This document shows positions 7,901 through 13,514 of a DNA stretch of 36,435 bases, in pieces. Where the stretch lies: IMG/VR virus record IMGVR_UViG_3300036770_000514, positions 1-36,435 of that record; one strand, 5' to 3'. A program made the position numbers and the translations under genes. Origin of the DNA: a virus. How positions within the stretch are numbered: position 1 is the first letter of the stretch; every line of letters begins with the position of its first letter. The notes under the pieces are model-generated. The model ran no database searches and had not been told where the DNA came from. It saw only the letters and a list, made by a program, of their open reading frames with translations.

Positions 7901-8726
7901 ATCCGTTACAGTTTCTAGCCCTTCAACACCCATAGGCGATCAATTAACAATCGACGCTCTTACTCCAGGGTTGGGGCTAGGCGCTACAAATGTAATGGCA
8001 AGTACGCCAACCGTTACAGTGACTGGTCAAAAGCCTTCTGAGGTCGTAGATTTCACGGACATCAACACAATCATCCCTGGCGCCGGTGAAATACAAAAAG
8101 CAGGCACTGTGAATGTGGCAGCAAAATCAGAAGATCCAAACGCAGCTAAGTTAACCGTTGAGTCTGCTGTTCCAAAGGCTGATACCACCACAGAAGGTGG
8201 GACTGCTCCTGTAGTAGTTACTTCTAAACCAATAGTAGATGAACCAAAGCTTGATATTGACACCTTGATACCGGACGTTAACGTCGATAAAAGCGGCATC
8301 TTTGTCGGTGGTACACCAACGGTAGAAGTTAAGTCAACAAAAGAGTTGCCTACAGATGATCCTTTGGATATTGGCGGTACAACTACTACGACCACAACAA
8401 CAGGTGGAACGACTACGACACCTGTAACGCCTACCCCGCCAATAACTATTCCACCAATAACACTGGAACCTGGTGTACCGGTTAACAAGCCCGTTGGCCC
8501 CGGAACTGGTACTGATAACACGATGGACTTCCAGCAACCCACGGTTTTAGGTCCAGAACTTTCAACTTATTACGGTATGCCGTATCCTAATTACCTACGT
8601 CCCTTGGATCCTTATTTGCCGATGGGATTAGCCGCACTGATGGAGGCGATGAATGCTCAAAAGTCGGGGAATGGGGATTATAAATCCCTCCAAAATGCCG
8701 CGCCCAAAATTACGATCCCGACGTGA
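4962..8726 (+). CDS. Large modular repeat virion protein (1254 residues)
   Basis: The GTG start is supported by AAGGTGA overlapping the upstream stop. Modules in order: a helical N-terminal domain; a Pro-rich linker with ten consecutive prolines (about residues 100-125); helical repeats of about 50 residues with the pattern DLNKLADDKGQIAFDKALQYA then NNxxxxDLAGYIGVxPDQL (clear copies near residues 393, 446 and 497, a weaker one near 250); a Gly/Ala-rich hydrophobic region (about 705-790) that could insert in a membrane; Val/Thr-rich repeats containing TVTV and LTPG/LIPD; a Thr-rich tract (about 1137-1160); and a short C-terminal domain with YYGMPYPNYLRPLDPYLP. It overlaps the next gene by 74 bases. 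Size, hydrophobic core and location suggest a tail or ejected virion protein. I recognise no named family, and the DKDGN-like loops are too degenerate to claim EF-hands. Confidence 0.8.
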   Translation: MALPVFDSEWFGLGAADKIARFTAAGTTLDELRSIADEGTIQWMIEEGGWKPPQETVQEVQAQPSDPIADLASELGLPKFLVANLVNAGYSAGEIRNIYAPQPSPEPQPEPPPPPPPPPPSGPTPQQIADSQRSKFGMTADEFKTRLTAGSPSDLLMDQRLLEITLEKSWSPQLAVDMVNTAFGTSKTVNDYTTAMSKVLQDPITKLVQNGATADEVRQIAKTIGVDETTANAAISTAIKTKEASAIQADVTKFLDKDGNVSMTKIVEYADGNKLAYADVQDALKEKFPKLTTDMLVYEKDRQQIASVADAAGAVGLPKALALAIDKGIELDNLAKFFNKTPDEFKTLVSDNLGTIATAIRDSGTNAPVGLADLLGIDQAATNSAMKSQDFVVGLNKLADTKGNIPFDKALDYASKNNVGPYALAGYLKVAPEQIFKYQKDQAIASDLNKLADDKGQIAFDKALQYASTNNMSIEDLAGYIGVKPDQLTQYQTDTKIKSGLDLAAGEDKQLSYDEIIKFASDNKMNLADVVNYIGTPESRKDLLTGIQGYVTAKEADAKLTGQERLTNQLNEITKGGTTAGVWDKNQGWGHHSKKMVDYLTQYGITDLNQIGTRVETRNLPATGQAIPGEDFRATEGEQATNYVVYFDKKTGKELQAVPQSENNGMWRFGSEGEGTGTTGYFLGQTSGGGAGIASNWEEKYGAKEYALPLAVAAAFAAPYLLPELIGGAVGGVELAALGGEMTAGTGLTGMLMSAGMPAAIAGPTATAIVRGTYQGLVNEAAGGDFNKGFVSGVAPVIGTMVAKQAYDLMLPSLRDVDFGVDIATTAARSVGSAVSQLIVDGKIDLTKTLTTAVTPLVTEAIVDASGKTITPAQAKFITQTVLSGAQNITSMAQNPMAVMNFITNNSKLIDEIASGVSNATNKITLSGLTSDQQQAFAKDSQTGSDISQLASNAVTVTGAADTAMGAGGIDVIPPGSTTPSVTVSSPSTPIGDQLTIDALTPGLGLGATNVMASTPTVTVTGQKPSEVVDFTDINTIIPGAGEIQKAGTVNVAAKSEDPNAAKLTVESAVPKADTTTEGGTAPVVVTSKPIVDEPKLDIDTLIPDVNVDKSGIFVGGTPTVEVKSTKELPTDDPLDIGGTTTTTTTTGGTTTTPVTPTPPITIPPITLEPGVPVNKPVGPGTGTDNTMDFQQPTVLGPELSTYYGMPYPNYLRPLDPYLPMGLAALMEAMNAQKSGNGDYKSLQNAAPKITIPT

Positions 8727-8937
8727 CGATACTGATTTCATTCAGTACGCAGAAGGCGGGAAAGTATCAAAGGTCAATGAAGCTGGTAATTACACTAAGC
8801 CTGGAATGAGAAAGCGTTTGTTTAATTCAATCAAAGCTGCCGCGGTTCAGGGGACTGGTGCAGGCCAGTGGAGTGCCCGCAAAGCACAGCTACTTGCTAA
8901 GCGATATAAAGCTGCCGGAGGTTCCTATCGTGACTAA
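8653..8937 (+). CDS. Conserved small phage protein (GQWSARKAQLLAKRYKAAGG type)
   Basis: This 94-residue basic protein starts within the end of the preceding gene. GGAGG (8642-8646) 6 bases upstream fixes ATG 8653 over the internal ATG at 8695, which has no Shine-Dalgarno. After a basic N-terminus it reads YAEGGKVSKVNEAGNYTKPG, then MRKRLFNSIK, and ends GQWSARKAQLLAKRYKAAGG. This pattern is widespread in marine phages and in some giant viruses as a domain of unknown function; I do not commit to a family number. It carries the shared AEGGxV motif. Its 3' end overlaps the GTG of the next gene. A DNA- or virion-associated structural role is the best guess. Confidence 0.82.
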   Translation: MLKSRGMGIINPSKMPRPKLRSRRDDTDFIQYAEGGKVSKVNEAGNYTKPGMRKRLFNSIKAAAVQGTGAGQWSARKAQLLAKRYKAAGGSYRD

Positions 8938-9289
8938 AAAAGTTAAAAGGTTTGCTGAGGGCGGAATAACCGGTCCCGATCAGTTACCTATCATGCCAAA
9001 CTTAGCCAAGCCTATTAGTACTTTACCTTTTGACAAAACCGAAAGAGCTCCTTCTGGCGGTAACGCCATGGAAAGCTTGAATCAAATAATGACGGGCTCT
9101 CAAGGCGTCAGCAGAGCTCTTCAAAGTATTCAAGGAGCCATAGGTGGCAATTCACCGGTTTCGGGGTATGGAGAACCGGATTTTTTATATCACACACAAA
9201 ATTTCAAAAAAGGCGGCAAAGTAAAGTCTGCGTCTAGCCGTGGTGATGGTATAGCCAAGAGAGGTAAGACCAAGGGCCGTATGGTATGA
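8930..9289 (+). CDS. Small protein with C-terminal GDGIAKRGKTKGR tag
   Basis: The GTG at 8930 (119 residues) is preferred because GGAGG (8917-8921) lies 8 bases upstream; an ATG at 8858 in the same frame would overlap the upstream gene out of frame for 80 bases. The N-terminus is MTKKVKRFAEGGITGPDQLP (GTG read as Met). The middle is a low-complexity Ser/Gly/Gln segment. The C-terminus is FKKGGKVKSASSRGDGIAKR followed by GKTKGRMV, nearly identical to the end of the protein at 3656. The stop overlaps the next ATG (ATGA). No function is recognised. It is notable for having the shared module at both ends: an AEGG motif near the start and the RGKTKG tag at the end. Confidence 0.75.
   Translation: MTKKVKRFAEGGITGPDQLPIMPNLAKPISTLPFDKTERAPSGGNAMESLNQIMTGSQGVSRALQSIQGAIGGNSPVSGYGEPDFLYHTQNFKKGGKVKSASSRGDGIAKRGKTKGRMV
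9212..9289 (+). repeat. 78-base C-terminal tag repeat, copy 2 (partner 4499-4576)
   Basis: This is the terminal 78 bases of the gene at 8930, collinear with 4499-4576 and including the shared 17-base run. Most differences are third-position changes. It is in the same orientation and about 4.7 kb from its partner. Confidence 0.85.
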
Positions 9290-9531
9290 AGGCTCCGCAG
9301 CAATCCTTGAAAGCTTGGGGTGACCAGAAATGGACCACCAAGAGTGGTAAACGATCGTCTGATACAGGGGAGCGTTATCTCCCAGAGTCAGCAATCAAAT
9401 CGTTATCGCCACAGGAGTATGCTGCGACCACTAGGGCAAAACGTGCAGGCAAGGCTAAGGGTAAGCAGTTTGTAGCGCAGCCAAAGACTATTGCCAAAAA
9501 GGTTGCGCCGTTTAGGAAGGTGGGCAAATGA
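9286..9531 (+). CDS. Conserved small basic phage protein (TKSGKRSSDTGERYLP type)
   Basis: This 81-residue basic protein has the pattern SLKAWGDQKWTTKSGKRSS, GERYLPESAIKSLSPQEYAA and TTRAKRAGKAKGKQF. I recognise it from many aquatic phages and giant viruses, where it has no assigned function. The ATGA overlap with the upstream gene and 4-base overlap with the next gene put it in a tightly coupled operon. The Lys/Arg-rich sequence and conserved Trp residues suggest a nucleic-acid contact, possibly in virion DNA organisation, but this is only inference. Confidence 0.83.
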   Translation: MKAPQQSLKAWGDQKWTTKSGKRSSDTGERYLPESAIKSLSPQEYAATTRAKRAGKAKGKQFVAQPKTIAKKVAPFRKVGK

Positions 9532-10502
9532 CAACCACGGGAACGACAACATTTAATCCAAACCTGAACGAATACGTTGAGGAAGCTTATGAGCGTTGTG
9601 GACGAGAGCTGAGGTCTGGTTATGACTTGCGTACAGCTCGGAGATCGCTCAACCTTTTGCTCTCAGAGTGGGCGAATCAGGGAATAAACCTGTGGACCAT
9701 GGAGCAGGGGGCAATCCAGCTTTATGCCAATCAAATTACCTATCCTATTCCAATTAACACAGTAGATCTTGTTGAAACGGTTATCCGTACAGGGGAAAGT
9801 CAAAACCAGACGGACATCAATATCAGCCGGATCTCGGTAAGTACTTACTCAACCATTCCTAATAAGCTTGCCACGGGGCGGCCTATTCAGATCTACATTG
9901 ACAGGCAAGGCGGTCAAACATATGTCTTTACTGGGACGCTTGCGGCTAACATCACAGCCTCTGCTACAACAATACCGATGTCTAGCCTCGCGGGGGTACC
10001 ATATGCAGGATATGCAAACATTGGTTCGGAGACGGTTTATTACTACGGTACTTCAACCCAAGCCGAGAATGTGGCAACAGGTGCTTCGGCTTATGCAACG
10101 CTGGATAATGTGGTCCGTGGGCAGAACAACACAACGGCTGCAAGTCATTCGTCGGGCGCAGAGGTAAGTAATACCAAGTTCCCTAACGTCACGGTATGGC
10201 CGGCCCCAGATCAGGGTTCTATCAGTAGCCCTTATTACACGTTGGTTTACTGGCGCATGAGAAGGTTGCAAGACGCCGGTAATGGTGTGAACGTGGAAGA
10301 CATCCCATTCAGATTCCAAGAGGCTCTGATTGCTGGATTGGCATATAAACTTTCATTGAAGGTAGATGGGGCTTTGGAGAGGATGCCAATCCTTAAAGCA
10401 CAGTATGACCAGGCTTGGGAGTTGGCATCCACGGAGGATCGTGAAAAGGCGCCGATTAGGTTTGTGCCAAGGCAGTCATTCTTAGGAACGGGTGGGTTCT
10501 AA
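9528..10502 (+). CDS. Head-to-tail adaptor / connector candidate
   Basis: This 324-residue protein has a helical N-terminus (NEYVEEAYERCGRELRSGYD, RTARRSLNLLLSEWANQG, NLWTME) and a YPIPINTVDLVETVIR strand. This is the pattern of connector-adaptor proteins such as P22 gp4-like or other podovirus head-closure proteins. A beta-rich insertion (about residues 120-230) interrupts the helical core, which resumes at PFRFQEALIAGLAYKLSLKV with a Lys/Arg-rich C-terminus. Such proteins form a dodecameric ring below the portal. The start overlaps the previous stop by 4 bases, and the next gene begins right after its stop. The family is inferred from recalled patterns, not a search; the insertion could be a decoration domain. 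Confidence 0.65.
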   Translation: MTTTGTTTFNPNLNEYVEEAYERCGRELRSGYDLRTARRSLNLLLSEWANQGINLWTMEQGAIQLYANQITYPIPINTVDLVETVIRTGESQNQTDINISRISVSTYSTIPNKLATGRPIQIYIDRQGGQTYVFTGTLAANITASATTIPMSSLAGVPYAGYANIGSETVYYYGTSTQAENVATGASAYATLDNVVRGQNNTTAASHSSGAEVSNTKFPNVTVWPAPDQGSISSPYYTLVYWRMRRLQDAGNGVNVEDIPFRFQEALIAGLAYKLSLKVDGALERMPILKAQYDQAWELASTEDREKAPIRFVPRQSFLGTGGF

Positions 10503-10928
10503 ATGCCCAATCAGTTTGCTAGTGGTAAGTGGGCTATATCGCAGTGTGATCGCTGCGGGTTCCGCTATAAGCTTAAACAGCTAAAGCCGCTGACAATCAA
10601 GACAAAAAATGTCAATATACTGGTATGTCCGACTTGCTGGGAGCCTGACCAGCCGCAATTGCAGCTAGGCATGTTTCCCGTGAATGACCCGCAGGCCGTA
10701 CGGAATCCTCGTCCCGATTCCAATTCGTATTACCAGTCAGGTTACAACGGGATGCAGACGAACAACACGGTAGGAACAAGCCCGCTTTACACGGGGGTTC
10801 CATCTGAAGGAAGCCGAGTTATTGAATGGGGCTTCAACCCTGTTGGCGGTGCAAGATCATACGATTCCGGCATGACCCCTAATCACCTTGTGGGTCAAGC
10901 ATTGTTGAACAGTGTCACAGCATCATAG
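10503..10928 (+). CDS. Zinc-ribbon virion-associated protein
   Basis: This 141-residue protein has a four-cysteine zinc ribbon: C15-x2-C18 and C42-x2-C45. The N-terminus, MPNQFASGKWAISQCDRCGF, is a pattern I recall from marine phage structural regions. After the ribbon comes a polar, Gly/Asn/Tyr-rich tail that looks extended or disordered. It abuts the adaptor gene with no gap, suggesting work at the head-tail junction or in DNA handling. The zinc site is read directly from the sequence; the role is unknown. Confidence 0.72.
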   Translation: MPNQFASGKWAISQCDRCGFRYKLKQLKPLTIKTKNVNILVCPTCWEPDQPQLQLGMFPVNDPQAVRNPRPDSNSYYQSGYNGMQTNNTVGTSPLYTGVPSEGSRVIEWGFNPVGGARSYDSGMTPNHLVGQALLNSVTAS

Positions 10929-10936
10929 GAGCTGAC

Positions 10937-11113
10937 ATGAAGGACGACATCAAGCAGGACAAAAAGACGGCAGCGGCTGCTGTGCATAAGCATGAGAAGG
11001 CCATGCACCTAGGCAAGCCACTAACCAAATTGCGTAAGGGTGGCCCTACATCAGAGATGATGAAAAAGATGGGTCGCAATCTTGCAAGGGTTGCCAACCA
11101 AAGGAGCAAGTAA
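10937..11113 (+). CDS. Very small basic phage protein (58 residues)
   Basis: This short gene begins MKDDIKQDKKTAAAAVHKHE and continues HLGKPLTKLRKGGPTSEMMK, ending in NLARVANQRSK. I recognise it from many marine phages, where it has no function. AGGAG (10927-10931) 5 bases before ATG 10937 supports it. Its TAA overlaps the next ATG by one base (TAATG). It is highly basic and predicted mostly helical. The short spacing on both sides and the conserved pattern make it a real gene despite its size. It belongs to the same set of small basic proteins around the adaptor genes. Confidence 0.82.
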   Translation: MKDDIKQDKKTAAAAVHKHEKAMHLGKPLTKLRKGGPTSEMMKKMGRNLARVANQRSK

Positions 11114-11373
11114 TGGCCAAATACTCCATGAAGCAAGGCGGCAAGGAAGTCGGTCCGGCGTCTGTTTACGCAGAGCCGCATACGATGACTGGCGCCAAGG
11201 TCGTTGCATCGCCTAATCCAGGCAAGCAAATGCCATACAACATGGATAAGGATTGGCAGCCCACACATGGGGTGGCCATCAATCCTAATAGCCAAGTCAA
11301 GACGACTGGTATTAAAATGCGTGGCGCAGGGGCAGCAACCAAGGGTGTTATGTGCCGGGGGCCGATGGCGTGA
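11113..11373 (+). CDS. Small protein with C-terminal RGAGAATKG motif
   Basis: This 86-residue protein begins MAKYSMKQGGKEVGPASVYA and ends with GIKMRGAGAATKGVM followed by CRGPMA, a C-terminus recurring in marine phage proteins. The tail is Gly/Lys/Arg-rich and could be a variant of the RGKTKG tag of neighbouring proteins. It overlaps the upstream stop by one base and the likely GTG of the next gene by four bases (GTGA). Function unknown; position between the two adaptor candidates suggests a connector-associated role. Confidence 0.78.
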   Translation: MAKYSMKQGGKEVGPASVYAEPHTMTGAKVVASPNPGKQMPYNMDKDWQPTHGVAINPNSQVKTTGIKMRGAGAATKGVMCRGPMA

Positions 11374-12035
11374 ACTGGGGTGAGCTGAAGACAGCTATTC
11401 AGGACTATCTTGAGACGACGTTTGAGACGGCGACGCTTCAGACATTTGCTCAGCAAACTGAACAGCGCATCTTCAATACCATTCAATTCCCATCGCTTCG
11501 CAAGAACGTAACCGGGAGTTTGACTAGCGGCAATAAGTATCTTCAGTGCCCGTCAGACTTCTTGGCCGTCTATTCCATGGCGGTGATTGATACGGATGGA
11601 TCGTATAGGTATCTCCTGAATAAGGATGTGAACTTCATACGTGAGTCATTTCCATCGCCCACGGATACAGGCTTCCCATACTGTTACGCACTATTTGGTC
11701 CAGATTACCCGACATTTCCGAAAGAACTGACGTTCATTATTGGGCCAACGCCTAATTCGGGTTACTCGGTAGAGCTTCATTACTTCTACTACCCGTCTTC
11801 CATTGGCGCAGGTAATGTGGATGCAACGACAACATGGCTGAGCGATAACTTTGACTCGGTGCTTTTATACGGATGCTTGGTTGAAGCAAGTACATTCTTG
11901 AAGCTTGAGCCCGACTTGATGGCCAATATCAATGGCAAGTACAAAGAAGCATTAATTCTTGCCAAACGACTTGGTGATGGACTGGAGCGCCAGGATGCGT
12001 ACAGGACTGGCCAAGTGCGGGATAAGGTGGTGTAA
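11370..12035 (+). CDS. Tail tubular protein A-like adaptor (T7 gp11 type) candidate
   Basis: This 221-residue protein starts NWGELKTAIQDYLE after the first residue and continues LQTFAQQTEQRIFNTIQFPS and YLQCPSDFLAVYSMAVID, the usual beginning of podovirus tail tubular A / gatekeeper proteins. A C-terminal helix (YKEALILAKRLGDGLER) also fits. These proteins join the portal to the tail nozzle. GTG 11370 is preferred because it forms a GTGA overlap with the upstream stop, has GGGGG 8 bases before it, and matches the usual N-terminus. A GTG at 11352 would add six residues and also has a possible AAGGGTG. The next gene overlaps by one base. Confidence 0.75.
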   Translation: MNWGELKTAIQDYLETTFETATLQTFAQQTEQRIFNTIQFPSLRKNVTGSLTSGNKYLQCPSDFLAVYSMAVIDTDGSYRYLLNKDVNFIRESFPSPTDTGFPYCYALFGPDYPTFPKELTFIIGPTPNSGYSVELHYFYYPSSIGAGNVDATTTWLSDNFDSVLLYGCLVEASTFLKLEPDLMANINGKYKEALILAKRLGDGLERQDAYRTGQVRDKVV

Positions 12036-12463
12036 TGGCGATCATTCAAACCCTGACGACAAGCTTCAAGGTTGAAGTAGCGCAGGGTCTTCATAACTTC
12101 ACCACGGGAACGGGCGATGTCTTTAAGCTGGCCCTATACACCGCCAACGCGGATCTCGGTGCCTCAACGACTGCTTACACGACGGCAGGTGAAGTCAGTG
12201 GAACCAATTATTCCGCTGGAGGAATTATCCTCACAAACATCACGCCAAGCTTTCAAGGAACTACTTCTTATTGGTCTTTCCAAAATGCGACATTCACAAA
12301 CGTCACGTTAACGACCAATGGGGCGCTTATTTACAACTCAACTAATGGAAATCGTTCCGTTGCAGTATTAAACTTCGGGGTTAATATCACTAAAACCGCA
12401 CAGGACTTGGTGATTACATTCCCGGTTAATGATGCTACCAACGCCGTTTTAAGGATTGCATGA
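12035..12463 (+). CDS. Beta-rich virion protein
   Basis: This 142-residue protein has alternating hydrophobic/Thr segments (FKLALYTANADLGASTTAY, GIILTNITPSF, LVITFPVND) without catalytic motifs. The N-terminal part, AIIQTLTTSFKVEVAQGLHN, resembles small structural proteins seen in aquatic phage tail regions. It overlaps its neighbours by 1 and 4 bases. It is probably a tail or fibre-base component, judging from its place between the adaptor and fibre genes. Confidence 0.7.
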   Translation: MAIIQTLTTSFKVEVAQGLHNFTTGTGDVFKLALYTANADLGASTTAYTTAGEVSGTNYSAGGIILTNITPSFQGTTSYWSFQNATFTNVTLTTNGALIYNSTNGNRSVAVLNFGVNITKTAQDLVITFPVNDATNAVLRIA

Positions 12464-13041
12464 TGGAAAAAGCAAAAGCGGGTGATCAAGTTTCTAGCGG
12501 GTTAGCCGCTAAAACATCGTGGGGTGAATCGGCTGTGGCCTGCGGTAGGTACTATGCAGAGTGCCATGACAAGGATGGCAACCTCAAGTGGACTGCTGAG
12601 GGTGATAACTTAGTGGTTAACGTCGGTCTTCAGTACATGGCTGGCACAGCACTGGCAAACTCGGCAGCACAGATCACAACGTGGTATGTGGGCTTATACG
12701 GTGCTGCTGCAAGTAACACACCGGCTGCTTCAGATACGATGTCTTCCCATGCTGGCTGGACAGAGATTGATTGCTACAGTGATGCAACCAGACCAGCGGC
12801 AACTTTTGCCGCATCAACAAACGCCAATCCCTCGGTAGTAACGAACACCTCTAATAAGGCTGTGTTTAATATTGACGCAACCGCAACGGTGGGTGGTGCC
12901 TTCCTAACAAGTAACAATACGATCTTAGGAACGACGGGTACGTTATTCAGTGCCGCAGACTTCCAATCACCCGGAGATCGGTCTGTGGTATCCGGGGATG
13001 TAATTTCTGTAACGTACCAATTTTCATTAACGGCAACATGA
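12460..13041 (+). CDS. Conserved tail/fibre-associated protein
   Basis: This 193-residue protein has a recognisable N-terminal pattern, YYAECHDKDGNLKWTAEGDN, then LVVNVGLQYMAGTAL, WYVGLYGA, ASDTMSSHAGWTE, which I recall from many phages where it is annotated as a structural or fibre protein. The C-terminus is Ser/Thr/Val-rich and predicted beta. ATGATG gives two possible starts (12460 or 12463); the first overlaps the upstream TGA. It is followed by other fibre-like genes with 4-base overlaps, so a shared tail-fibre operon is likely. Confidence 0.72.
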   Translation: MMEKAKAGDQVSSGLAAKTSWGESAVACGRYYAECHDKDGNLKWTAEGDNLVVNVGLQYMAGTALANSAAQITTWYVGLYGAAASNTPAASDTMSSHAGWTEIDCYSDATRPAATFAASTNANPSVVTNTSNKAVFNIDATATVGGAFLTSNNTILGTTGTLFSAADFQSPGDRSVVSGDVISVTYQFSLTAT

Positions 13042-13514
13042 GTGAAGGCGGCTGGGGATCAGGTGCATGGAACTTTGGGCCTTGGGGCAGGTCAGCTTAT
13101 GATCGTTCTGTTCTTGAACTGGCTTCAGGAAACGACACAGTTGCTGTGCCGGGGGTTGAGTATCCAGCATCTATTCTTGAAGCCGCATCGGGCAATGACC
13201 TCATGGCAGGCAACCCGTACTTCGCCGCCAATATTCTTGAAACAGCCAGTGGTGCAGATACAATTGCAGGGGCTGCTAATTTTGGTGGAACGATTATTGA
13301 AACATCTGCTGGTGCAGACAGTATTTCAGGTTCAGCAAGTTTTATTAGTTCTGTGCTTGAGAATGCGGCTGGTAATGACCTTGTTTCAATCAACGTGGAA
13401 ATGCAGCTATCTGTACTTGAAAACGCATCTGGTGCTGATAGCATCTCTGCTGTATTGTTCTGGGAGCAGATCAATACTTCTCAAACCGCTAATTGGACTG
13501 AGATAACGACATGA
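13038..13514 (+). CDS. Tandem 20-residue repeat fibre protein
   Basis: This is a 158-residue protein. A Trp/Gly-rich N-terminus (GGWGSGAWNFGPWG) precedes six tandem repeats of 20-21 residues from about residue 24. The pattern is (S/N/T)-(V/I)-L/I-E-x-A-(S/A)-G-(N/A)-D-x-(I/V), then a hydrophobic or Gly segment. The regular E and GND/GAD positions suggest a beta-solenoid or triple-stranded beta fibre. The repeats resemble common phage fibre repeats and slightly resemble calcium-binding GGxGxD repeats, but the second glycine is absent. It overlaps both neighbours by 4 bases. Confidence 0.78.
   Translation: MSEGGWGSGAWNFGPWGRSAYDRSVLELASGNDTVAVPGVEYPASILEAASGNDLMAGNPYFAANILETASGADTIAGAANFGGTIIETSAGADSISGSASFISSVLENAAGNDLVSINVEMQLSVLENASGADSISAVLFWEQINTSQTANWTEITT

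Noticed and set aside
8027-8542. 171-codon open frame on the minus strand
   Set aside because: It is antisense to the Val/Thr-rich repeats of the 1254-residue protein; its composition is a mirror of that repetitive sequence and no start signal is present.
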